NCBI GenBank assembly: GCA_027009865.1
Contig: JALVCR010000169.1
Coordinates: 1 to 10,348 of the forward strand
From: Campylobacterales bacterium
GTDB lineage: Bacteria; Campylobacterota; Campylobacteria; Campylobacterales; JAADDG01
Direction of reading: 5' to 3'
DNA length: 10,348 nt
Position numbers and translations under genes: made by a program. Below are positions 1-6,395 of the stretch, piece by piece. Every line of letters starts with the position of its first letter. The stretch's first letter is position 1. Under the pieces are notes generated by a model, which worked only from the letters and a program-made list of their open reading frames with translations, searched no databases and was not told the origin of the DNA.

Positions 1-32
1 GAGCTCTCAAGAGCAGATACAAGAAGTTTCAT
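1..32 (-). CDS. lpxB: Start of lipid-A-disaccharide synthase (partial, 11 codons)
   Basis: Immediately after the nrdA stop, one base downstream on the minus strand, an ATG opens a frame that runs off the window edge and encodes MKLLVSALESS (the last codon is TCN, so Ser is certain). Sequences of the type 'VSALE-x-S' near the N-terminus are, as I recall, characteristic of LpxB from Campylobacterota. LpxB condenses UDP-2,3-diacylglucosamine with lipid X at the inner face of the cytoplasmic membrane to make the lipid A disaccharide. The one-base gap to nrdA and the lack of a strong ribosome binding site suggest translation coupled to nrdA. Only 11 residues are visible, so the name rests on a short N-terminal match plus position; another protein starting similarly cannot be excluded. 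Confidence 0.5.
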   Translation of the reverse strand, partial: MKLLVSALES

Positions 33-33
33 C

Positions 34-2400
34 TCATTGACAGCTTAAACACTCTATCTCTCTATCCATTACGTCGTTATTGACTTCTGGAGATTGGCTT
101 CTTAGATAATATGTGGATTTAAGTCCAAGTTTCCATGCCAAAGTATATATCTCATGCAGATATTTTCCGCTTGCTTTATCTAATGAGATAAAAATATTTA
201 AGCTCTGTCCCTGATCTATCCATTTTTGTCTAATTGCCGCAGCTTTAACCAAAACTCTTTGATCAAGACTGTATGATGGAGTGTAATATTGCCATGTCTC
301 AGCCGTTAGATTGGGAACTACCACCGGGATAAGACCGCTTAGATTCTCTTCAAACCACTTTCTTTTATAAACAGGCTCTATTGTTTGAGTTGTTCCCACT
401 AAAATGGAGATGGAGCTTGTGGGGGCTATAGCCATTAGATATCCGTTTCTCATTCCCTGTTTTTTAACTTTCTCTTTTAGTTTGTTCCAATTATAGATAT
501 AACCGAAAATTCCGCCTCTATCTACCAGTTTTTTGCTCTCTTCGTTTGCCAAATCTATAGGAAAAATCCCTTTGCTCCATTTTGAGCCTTCAAATAGAGG
601 GTATGAACCTTTTTCCAAAGCCAGATTGGAAGAGGCGTTTATGGCGTTGTAGCTTATCATCTCCATAATTTCGTCTATTTTTCTAAAATGCTCGTCGCTT
701 CCCCACATAATTTTATTTTCCGCAAGCATCTGAGCCTCTCCCATTACTCCCAAACCTATCGCTCTTGTTTTTTGATTTGTCTTTTTTACTTTTGCAAGCG
801 GATAAAAATTTAAATCTATTACATTATCAAGCATTCTTATAGCTATTGGAACGACTCTTTCTATATCCTCTTTTTTGTTGATTTTTGAGAGGTTTACGCT
901 TGCTAAATTACATACGGCTGTCTCTCCGTCAAATGCTTCCTTTTCTACTATAAAAACCTTTTTGCCCTCTATCTCGTCAAGAGAGGTTATCTTTTTTGCT
1001 TTCTTTACGATATTGTTATTAACTTTTACATCCTCTTCCTCTTCAAAAAGCTTAAAGCTGTTGTCTTCAAAAGTTACTTTTACTTTGTAGTGATTTGGTT
1101 TTGTATTTTGAAAAATTTCTGTGCAAAGGTTGGAGCTTCTTATAATTCCCGCATGGGCGTTTGGATTGACTTTGTTTGCATTGTCTTTCCAGCATAAAAA
1201 GGGGTTTCCCGTCTCAAAGTAGCTTGTTAGAACCTTTTTCCAAAGCTCTTTTGCTTTTATCTTCTCTTGCATTATATTTGGATTTTGTTCATATTGAAGA
1301 TACTTTTTCTCAAACTCCTCTCCATATAAATCGCAAAGATCTGGAGTATCGAGAGGATCAAAAAGCGTCCATATCTCATCGTTTACAACTCTTTTCATAA
1401 AAAGATCATTTATCCAAAGAGCAGGAAAGAGATCGTGAGCTCTTCTTCTTTCTTCTCCGCTGTTTTTCTTAAGATCCAAAAAATCCAAAACATCAATATG
1501 CCAAGGCTCGATATATACGGCTATCGCTCCTTTTCTGGTTCCAAGCTGATCTACGGCTATGGCTATATCGTTTGTAATTTTTAAAAAGGGAATAATTCCT
1601 CCCGCTGCATTTTTGTGTCCGTCTATCGAGCTTCCCATGCCTCTTACTTTACTCCAGTCCCAGCCTATTCCGCCTCCGTATTTGCTAAGAAGCGCCATCT
1701 CTTTGTATCCGTCAAATATCCCTTCTATATTATCGGGAGTGCTTCCTATATAGCATGAACTTAGCTGATGGCGCGTCGTTCTTGCGTTGCTTAGAGTCGG
1801 AGTGGCCAGCATAACTTCAAATTTACTTATTACATCGTAGAATTTTTTGGCCCAATATTGGGGATTAAATTCGTTTTGAGCCAAAAACATCGCTATGGCC
1901 ATAAACATTTGCTGAGGAAGCTCTATTGGGCGGTTTTCCCTATCTTTTAAAAGATATCTGTCATATAAAGTTCTGATTCCAAGATATGTAAATTGCAAAT
2001 CTCTTTTGGGAACTATATAACTGTTTAAATCATCAAGATCATATTTTTCTTTAAGTCCCGGAATGATTCTTCCTTCCCTCTCTCCTCTTTCAAAATACTC
2101 TCTTAGATGAGTATATCCCGTAAAGCCGCTTACTTTATGATATAGGTCGTATAAAAAGAGTCTTGCTGCCACGAAAGTCCAATTTGGCCTATCTACATCT
2201 ATTTTATCTACTGCCGTTTTTATAAGAGTTTGCTGAATCTCTTCGGTGCTGATTCTGTCTCTAAATTGAATCTTTGCGTCAACTTCAAGCTCGCTTTGGC
2301 TAACTCCCTCTAATCCTTCGCATGCGGCTTTTGTATATTTTTGGATTTTTGAAATATCAAGAGGTTCTATCCGTCCGTTTCTTTTTACAACTGTTATCAT
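34..2400 (-). CDS. nrdA: Class Ia ribonucleoside-diphosphate reductase, alpha subunit
   Basis: Large catalytic subunit that reduces ribonucleoside diphosphates to deoxy forms in the cytosol, working with the radical-generating NrdB subunit, which is not in this window. The 788-residue protein has an N-terminal ATP-cone (about 1-90, allosteric activity site), then the ten-stranded barrel. Visible key residues are Cys216 (SSCYIGS) and Cys497 (AVCNLASVNL), matching the redox pair, the thiyl-radical motif NLCTEI with Asn424, Cys426 and Glu428, the radical-transfer tyrosine pair Tyr764-Tyr765, and the C-terminal CLSC pair (Cys784, Cys787) that passes electrons from thioredoxin. The Cys426-Cys497 spacing is 71 against 23 in E. 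coli, indicating an insertion of about 48 residues (about 431-492). The ATG follows the purB TAA directly; its ribosome binding site AGGGGAG lies four bases upstream inside the end of purB, so the two are co-transcribed. Confidence 0.97.
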   Translation of the reverse strand: MITVVKRNGRIEPLDISKIQKYTKAACEGLEGVSQSELEVDAKIQFRDRISTEEIQQTLIKTAVDKIDVDRPNWTFVAARLFLYDLYHKVSGFTGYTHLREYFERGEREGRIIPGLKEKYDLDDLNSYIVPKRDLQFTYLGIRTLYDRYLLKDRENRPIELPQQMFMAIAMFLAQNEFNPQYWAKKFYDVISKFEVMLATPTLSNARTTRHQLSSCYIGSTPDNIEGIFDGYKEMALLSKYGGGIGWDWSKVRGMGSSIDGHKNAAGGIIPFLKITNDIAIAVDQLGTRKGAIAVYIEPWHIDVLDFLDLKKNSGEERRRAHDLFPALWINDLFMKRVVNDEIWTLFDPLDTPDLCDLYGEEFEKKYLQYEQNPNIMQEKIKAKELWKKVLTSYFETGNPFLCWKDNANKVNPNAHAGIIRSSNLCTEIFQNTKPNHYKVKVTFEDNSFKLFEEEEDVKVNNNIVKKAKKITSLDEIEGKKVFIVEKEAFDGETAVCNLASVNLSKINKKEDIERVVPIAIRMLDNVIDLNFYPLAKVKKTNQKTRAIGLGVMGEAQMLAENKIMWGSDEHFRKIDEIMEMISYNAINASSNLALEKGSYPLFEGSKWSKGIFPIDLANEESKKLVDRGGIFGYIYNWNKLKEKVKKQGMRNGYLMAIAPTSSISILVGTTQTIEPVYKRKWFEENLSGLIPVVVPNLTAETWQYYTPSYSLDQRVLVKAAAIRQKWIDQGQSLNIFISLDKASGKYLHEIYTLAWKLGLKSTYYLRSQSPEVNNDVMDREIECLSCQ

Positions 2401-3735
2401 TTATCTCCCCTGAAATACCCTGTTAAAGATTTTATCTACATTCTTTGTATAGTAATCATAATTAAAACATTCTCTAATCTCATCTTCGCTCATTCTTTCC
2501 TTTAGCTCTTCATCTTGCAAAAGATATTCCAAAAATAGGCTCTCTCCTTTTTCGTTTATCGGAGATTTGCCTTCTTGAATCTCCTCCCACACTCTCATGG
2601 CGTTTCTTTGAACTATTTTATATGCATCCTCTCTTTTTACACCTTTTTTGGGAAGTTCAAGCAAAACTCTTTGGCTAAATACTAAACCTCCGGTTAAGTT
2701 TAGATTTTTCATCATATTTTTAGGATATACGACCAAATTGGATATTACGTTATTTAGTCTGTGAAGAGCAAAATCCAAAGTAATAAATCCATCCGGCAAA
2801 ATAAATCTCTCTACTGAGGAGTGGCTAATATCTCTTTCATGCCATAAAGCCACATTTTCAAGAGCTGGAATAATCATCGCTCTTATCTCTCTTGCAAGAC
2901 CGGTTAGATTCTCGCTTAAAACAGGATTTCTTTTATGTGGCATTGCAGAGCTTCCTTTTTGGCCTTTGCTAAAATACTCTTCCGCTTCGTAAACTTCAGT
3001 TCTTTGAAAATGTCTTATATTTACCGCTATTTTTTCAATTGTGGAGGCGATTAGGGCAAATGTGCTAAAGAGTCTTGCGTATCTGTCTCTTTGAATTATC
3101 TGATTTGAAACGGGAGCAGGTTTCAATCCAAGCTCTTTACATACATACTCTTCAAGCTCTATTGGAGCATGAGCGAAATTTCCCATAGCTCCGCTTACTT
3201 TTCCAACGCTTATTACCTCCATTGTCTCTTTTAGGTTTTGAAGATGTCTTTTAAACTCGTCATACCAAATTGCCAAAACAAGCCCGAAGGTTATAGGCTC
3301 TCCGTGGATTCCGTGGCTTCTTCCAACCATTAGAGTCTTTTTGTGTTCATAAGCTCTTCTTTTTATCGACTCCATTACCATTTGCACATCTTCTATAATA
3401 AGTTTTAAACTCTCCCTCATCTGTAAAGCCACGGCTGTATCTATCGTATCAGAGCTTGTCATACCGTAATGAACCCATCTTGACTCTTCTCCAAGACTTT
3501 CTGCCACGCTTGTTAAAAAAGCTATTACGTCATGTTTTGTCTCTTTTTCTATCTCATCTATTCTCTCTATATCAAATTTTGCATTTTTTAAAATTTTTTC
3601 CATATCCTCTTTTGGAATGAGCCCAAGTCTATTCCAAGCTTTGACGGCCGCAAGTTCCACATCAAGCCAAGCTTGATATTTAGCCTGCATTGTCCATTTG
3701 TTTTTCATCTCTTCTCTTGCGTATCTTTCAACCAT
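2401..3735 (-). CDS. purB: Adenylosuccinate lyase
   Basis: Cytosolic homotetramer of the fumarase/aspartase superfamily. It cleaves fumarate from SAICAR and from adenylosuccinate, two steps of purine synthesis. The 444-residue length is typical of the short bacterial type. Visible motifs are KHDV (His68), the TSSDTIDT substrate loop (93-100), GRSHGIHGEP with the catalytic-region His141 and His144, and the superfamily signature GSSAMPHKRNP at 261-271, whose flexible loop carries the catalytic serine (Ser262/Ser263) and Lys268. The ATG is preceded by AAGGAAC with a five-base gap, and the gene is first in the purB-nrdA-lpxB operon, fed from the AT-rich divergent region upstream. The arrangement RluA-family gene diverging from purB-nrdA matches, from memory, Cj0022c-Cj0023-Cj0024 of C. 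jejuni. Confidence 0.97.
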   Translation of the reverse strand: MVERYAREEMKNKWTMQAKYQAWLDVELAAVKAWNRLGLIPKEDMEKILKNAKFDIERIDEIEKETKHDVIAFLTSVAESLGEESRWVHYGMTSSDTIDTAVALQMRESLKLIIEDVQMVMESIKRRAYEHKKTLMVGRSHGIHGEPITFGLVLAIWYDEFKRHLQNLKETMEVISVGKVSGAMGNFAHAPIELEEYVCKELGLKPAPVSNQIIQRDRYARLFSTFALIASTIEKIAVNIRHFQRTEVYEAEEYFSKGQKGSSAMPHKRNPVLSENLTGLAREIRAMIIPALENVALWHERDISHSSVERFILPDGFITLDFALHRLNNVISNLVVYPKNMMKNLNLTGGLVFSQRVLLELPKKGVKREDAYKIVQRNAMRVWEEIQEGKSPINEKGESLFLEYLLQDEELKERMSEDEIRECFNYDYYTKNVDKIFNRVFQGR

Positions 3736-3816
3736 AAAAAGTTCCTTTATTTTTTTGTTAAAATAGTAGCGAATATAATATTAGATAAAAATATAATTTC
3801 AATAGAAAGGTTTTGA
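3736..3816. promoter_or_regulatory. Divergent promoter region, purB / RluA-family gene
   Basis: This 81-bp, almost entirely A+T spacer must drive both flanking operons. On the plus strand there are two perfect TATAAT hexamers at 3774-3779 and 3792-3797. The first gives a plausible leader of about 30 bases for the RluA-family gene; the second would start the transcript inside its ribosome binding site. On the minus strand, weaker TATATT- and TATTTT-like hexamers overlap these, followed by the purB ribosome binding site (AAGGAAC, 3741-3747 on the complement). No convincing -35 boxes are seen, which is usual for sigma-70 promoters of Campylobacterota. The exact start sites are inferred. Confidence 0.5.
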
Positions 3817-3819
3817 TTG
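3804..3819 (+). promoter_or_regulatory. Ribosome binding site and TTG start of the RluA-family gene
   Basis: AGAAAGG at 3804-3810 is followed after six bases by TTG at 3817-3819. The spacing supports this non-ATG start over the downstream ATG at 3877. A TTG start with a moderate site predicts fairly low expression, as expected for a modification enzyme. Confidence 0.7.
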
Positions 3820-4704
3820 GCATTTGTTAAAAAAAAGTTTACACTATATAAAAAAGTTAAAGCTTTTTTGTTTTTAATGAGGGAGTTTGATCTTTCCCAA
3901 AAAGAGGCTCAAAAATGGATAGATAAAAAAAGAGTCAAAGTAAATGGAGAGATTTTAATAAAAAAAGGAGAAATGATAGATGGAGAGGTGGAGGTCTCTT
4001 TGTATGAACCTTCTCCTTTAGGATTAAAGCCGGTTTTTCAGACAGAAGATTTTGCTTTATTTGATAAGCCAAGCGGCGTTTTGGTGCATCCTAAAAATAG
4101 AGAAACAAAGCACTCTTTAACCGATGATGTTAGAGCGCTTTTTGGCAAAGAGGCAAATATTACTCATAGAATAGATAAAGAGACAAGCGGTCTTGTTTTA
4201 TGCTCTAAAAATAAGAGAAGTGAAAAGTATTTTAAATTGGCTTTTGAAAAGAGAGAGATAAAAAAGGGATATTTAGCTTATGTAAAAGGCAGAGTCGATA
4301 AAAATTTAAAAATAGAGGCTCCGATTTTAAAAAACAGGGAGTATAGCCAAATAAAACTGAAAGTAAAAATCGATGAGAGTGGGAAAAATGCTATAACCTT
4401 TATAAAACCTATAAAATATTTCTCCTCTTTGAATATTACTTTAATAGAGGCTATTCCGCTTACAGGAAGACAGCATCAGATAAGGGCTCATATGTTTCAT
4501 GTGAAACATCCAATAGTTGGAGATCCGATTTACGGAGTGGATTTTGAAAATGCCCAAAAATATCTTGACGGTAAAATGAGCCTTAGTGAGAGAGTAAAAA
4601 TTACGGGAGGGGAGAGGCTCTATCTTCATGCCTATTGGCTTGAGTTTAGATATAAAGGTTTAATTTATAAAATATATTCCAAAATGGATTTTAATCTTTT
4701 TTAA
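3817..4704 (+). CDS. RluA-family pseudouridine synthase (RluC/RluD-like)
   Basis: Isomerises specific uridines in RNA, most likely 23S rRNA, to pseudouridine; the exact target cannot be read from sequence. The 295-residue protein has an N-terminal S4-type RNA-binding domain (about 23-60, with DLSQKEAQKWIDKKRVKVNG). The catalytic domain follows, with the RluA signature HRIDKETSGLVL at 118-129 (catalytic Asp120), the KxxGYLAYV stretch near 149-156, and GRQHQIRAH at 217-225. The start is a TTG preceded by AGAAAGG with a six-base gap; the next in-frame ATG (codon 21, position 3877) has no comparable site and would cut into the region before the S4 domain, so TTG is preferred. The gene is monocistronic, diverges from purB and converges on the rlmN operon, overlapping the small hydrophobic gene by 14 bp. 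A parS-like palindrome lies inside it at 4492-4509, encoding MFHVKH. Confidence 0.93.
   Translation: MAFVKKKFTLYKKVKAFLFLMREFDLSQKEAQKWIDKKRVKVNGEILIKKGEMIDGEVEVSLYEPSPLGLKPVFQTEDFALFDKPSGVLVHPKNRETKHSLTDDVRALFGKEANITHRIDKETSGLVLCSKNKRSEKYFKLAFEKREIKKGYLAYVKGRVDKNLKIEAPILKNREYSQIKLKVKIDESGKNAITFIKPIKYFSSLNITLIEAIPLTGRQHQIRAHMFHVKHPIVGDPIYGVDFENAQKYLDGKMSLSERVKITGGERLYLHAYWLEFRYKGLIYKIYSKMDFNLF
4492..4509 (+). other. parS-like near-palindrome, copy 1
   Basis: ATGTTTCATGTGAAACAT: perfect 8-base arms (ATGTTTCA / TGAAACAT) around a TG centre. The inner 16 bases, TGTTTCATGTGAAACA, match the general ParB/Spo0J site TGTTNCACGTGAAACA except for one central base (T for C). It lies inside the RluA-family gene, coding in the plus direction. 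The identical 18-mer recurs at 6113-6130 in the same orientation within a gene read from the other strand, so conservation acts on DNA, not protein. The sequence is seen directly; the ParB role is inferred. Confidence 0.6.
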
Positions 4705-4789
4705 AAAAAATAACCCAAATAAAAGAGACAAACCCCACCAGCACTACTCCTGCTATAAAAACCGTCATAACAGTATCTAAAGTTGTCAT
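4691..4789 (-). CDS. 32-aa single-pass membrane microprotein
   Basis: A short frame, ATG at 4789 to TAA at 4691, begins within the rlmN stop as an ATGA overlap. The product starts MTTLDTVMT and then has one membrane segment, residues 10-29 (VFIAGVVLVGFVSFIWVIFF), ending KKD. The positive C-terminal tail predicts an outside N-terminus and a cytoplasmic C-terminus. A GAGG ribosome binding site lies four bases upstream of the ATG, in the end of rlmN. The gene ends inside the convergent RluA-family gene, sharing 14 bp. From memory, C. jejuni has a 'small hydrophobic protein' (Cj1714) directly after its rlmN homologue Cj1713, which supports a conserved real gene. Its function is unknown; possible roles are a regulator or subunit of a membrane complex, but nothing in the sequence settles this. 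Confidence 0.72.
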   Translation of the reverse strand: MTTLDTVMTVFIAGVVLVGFVSFIWVIFFKKD

Positions 4790-5847
4790 TTCGCCTCGCT
4801 TTTTTCTCTAAGTTGTCCGCATGCTGCGCTTATATCAAGCCCTTTGGACTCTCTGATAGTGCATGTTATTCCATGCTTATTTAAATACTCTTTAAAAGAT
4901 TCCATACTCTCTTTACTTGGTCTTTGATAAGGAGAAGATGGATATGGATTAAAATATATTAAATTTACTTTTGCTTTTATTCCATGCAAAAGCTTTACAA
5001 GCTTTTTAGCGCTTTTTATATCGTCATTAATATCTTTAATTACGAGATATTCAAACATCACTCTTTTTCTTTGATCTATCGGAAAATCTTTTACTGCATT
5101 TATAACAGATTCTATATTGTAAGCCTTGTTTATCGGCATAAGCTCTTCTCTTAATTTATCATCCACCGCATGAAGAGATATAGCCAAAAGCACTCCCAAA
5201 TCATACTCTCCAAGCCTCTTTATCTGATGGCTTAATCCGCTTGTAGATATCGTCTGTCTTCTTGGAGATATCGACAGACCGTCTTGATCTTGTATAATTT
5301 TTACGGCTTTTACAACATTTTCGAGATTATCGAGAGGCTCTCCCATGCCCATATAGACAATATTTACTCTTCTGTTTGGATCTATTTTGTTGTCTTTTTT
5401 TATTTCGACTATTTGAGCCGCAATCTCTCCGGGAGTTAAATTTCTGATAAACCCTCCCTTTGCGGTAAGACAAAAAGAGCATCCCATTTTACATCCTACT
5501 TGAGATGATACGCATATTGAGTATCTTGCATGATGTATAATTTTCCCTTCTTTATCCCTTTGCTCTTTTTTCATAGGAAGAAGCACAGATTCTACTGTAT
5601 ATCCGTCTTGAAGTTTAAAGAGATACTTTTTGCTTCCATCTTTGCTAATTTCCACTCTCTCTATTTTCAGAGGAGATATTAAATATTTTCTCTTCAAATC
5701 CTCTCTTAAATTTTTCGGCAAATTTTTCATATCTTCGAAATTTTGGATATATTTTTGATATATCCAGTTATATATCTGTTTTGCTCTAAAAGATGGTTTT
5801 ATTAAATCTTTTAATTCCTCTTTCGTAAAATCCATTATCGTTTTCAT
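4786..5847 (-). CDS. rlmN: Dual-specificity 23S rRNA (A2503)/tRNA (A37) C2-methyltransferase RlmN
   Basis: Radical-SAM enzyme that methylates C2 of adenosine 2503 in 23S rRNA and of A37 in a subset of tRNAs by a methyl-cysteine mechanism. The 353-residue protein is the usual length. The 4Fe-4S/SAM motif CxxxCxxC is Cys119, Cys123 and Cys126. Cys112 (ICVSSQVG) and Cys343 (AACGQLR) match the two mechanistic cysteines, equivalent to E. coli Cys118 and Cys355. GMGEPLDN at 167-174 is the SAM-binding GEP motif. The ATG overlaps the TGA of the upstream gene as ATGA; an in-frame ATG four codons later has no better ribosome site, so the longer form is kept. A 3' ATGA overlap starts the small membrane protein gene. 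The minus-strand order is hisF, nucleoside-phosphorylase-like gene, rlmN, microprotein. Confidence 0.97.
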   Translation of the reverse strand: MKTIMDFTKEELKDLIKPSFRAKQIYNWIYQKYIQNFEDMKNLPKNLREDLKRKYLISPLKIERVEISKDGSKKYLFKLQDGYTVESVLLPMKKEQRDKEGKIIHHARYSICVSSQVGCKMGCSFCLTAKGGFIRNLTPGEIAAQIVEIKKDNKIDPNRRVNIVYMGMGEPLDNLENVVKAVKIIQDQDGLSISPRRQTISTSGLSHQIKRLGEYDLGVLLAISLHAVDDKLREELMPINKAYNIESVINAVKDFPIDQRKRVMFEYLVIKDINDDIKSAKKLVKLLHGIKAKVNLIYFNPYPSSPYQRPSKESMESFKEYLNKHGITCTIRESKGLDISAACGQLREKSEAK

Positions 5848-6395
5848 TTTATTATCTTTAGTTCCTTTTTTAAATAATTTATCAAAATCTCTTTAGCTTT
5901 ACTATAATTTTTTATATAGTCGTTATGTGCATTCTTGTTAGTATAATTTGTTACTGCAAATACCCCTTTTACCGGTATTTCAAACTCTTTTGCCACACTA
6001 ACGACAGAATAAAATTCCATATTTTCTATCTCTATATGGTGTTTCAAATAGGCTTTTGCAATATTAAAATCGGTGCAAATATAGTTGCTTGAATTTACTA
6101 TGACATTTTTGAATGTTTCATGTGAAACATTAAATCCGCTCGATTCTATCACATTATCTATAGGAGTGTATGATTCTCCTTTGAAAAACGATATTTCGAT
6201 ATTTGAAGCTATCGTTGATTCAATAATATCAAAAATTTTATATCTTCCATAGCTTCCGGCTGTGCCTATGAAAAGAAGAAATTCTGGTTTATCCAAAAGA
6301 GCCAATCTTGTTAAATTAATCGCGCTCTCTATTAAACCGACTCCTATCGGAAAAGCAAAAGAGAAAGTTTCGTTTTTCCCCGCGCAGACAATCAT
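5844..6395 (-). CDS. Small nucleoside-phosphorylase-fold protein (PNP/UDP/MTAN superfamily), specificity unknown
   Basis: The 183-residue protein resembles the nucleoside phosphorylase I superfamily, which cleaves N-glycosidic bonds of nucleosides. Visible landmarks are a glycine loop FIGTAGSYG (42-50), equivalent to the NTGSAGG strand of MTA/SAH nucleosidase, and IENMEF (123-128), whose Glu127 matches the ribose-binding MEME glutamate. GVFAVTNYTNKN (144-155) sits where hydrolases carry the catalytic SDxAD aspartate; Asn150 takes that position here. Relatives are usually 230-290 residues, and about 35 residues seem missing between the first strand (MIVCAGKNE) and the IGVG turn. The start is fixed by an ATGA overlap with hisF; the stop overlaps rlmN the same way. 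Position next to rlmN matches, from memory, the hypothetical gene Cj1712. I would not call it MqnB or Pfs: the family is likely, activity uncertain. It contains a parS-like palindrome. Confidence 0.6.
   Translation of the reverse strand: MIVCAGKNETFSFAFPIGVGLIESAINLTRLALLDKPEFLLFIGTAGSYGRYKIFDIIESTIASNIEISFFKGESYTPIDNVIESSGFNVSHETFKNVIVNSSNYICTDFNIAKAYLKHHIEIENMEFYSVVSVAKEFEIPVKGVFAVTNYTNKNAHNDYIKNYSKAKEILINYLKKELKIIK
6113..6130 (+). other. parS-like near-palindrome, copy 2
   Basis: An exact second copy of ATGTTTCATGTGAAACAT, 1,621 bp from copy 1 and in the same orientation. It sits inside the minus-strand nucleoside-phosphorylase-like gene, where its complement encodes VSHET, whereas copy 1 encodes MFHVKH. 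The same DNA string thus serves two unrelated peptide sequences, which points to selection on the DNA itself. A third complete copy was not found by reading the window; only a half-site (TGTGAAAC at 7597-7604) was seen in ksgA. Confidence 0.6.

Noticed and set aside
875..1753. Plus-strand open frames of 64-74 codons within nrdA (875-1090, 1176-1400, 1559-1753)
   Set aside because: They lie fully antisense to a strongly conserved gene, have serine/leucine-rich compositions typical of reversed coding sequence, and show no family motifs.
4441..4629. 62-codon minus-strand frame inside the RluA-family gene
   Set aside because: Shadow of the conserved catalytic domain; the interesting signal there is the DNA palindrome, not this frame.
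4691..4720. Possible bidirectional terminator at TTTTTTAAAAAAAA between the convergent genes
   Set aside because: The dyad is only A and T with no G+C stem or loop, and it is part of the coding ends of both genes; it does not meet the form of an intrinsic terminator.
6290..6300. TTATCCA-like strings (also near 1409) as DnaA boxes
   Set aside because: They match only part of the nine-base box, are isolated and lie within coding sequence, so an origin here is not supported.
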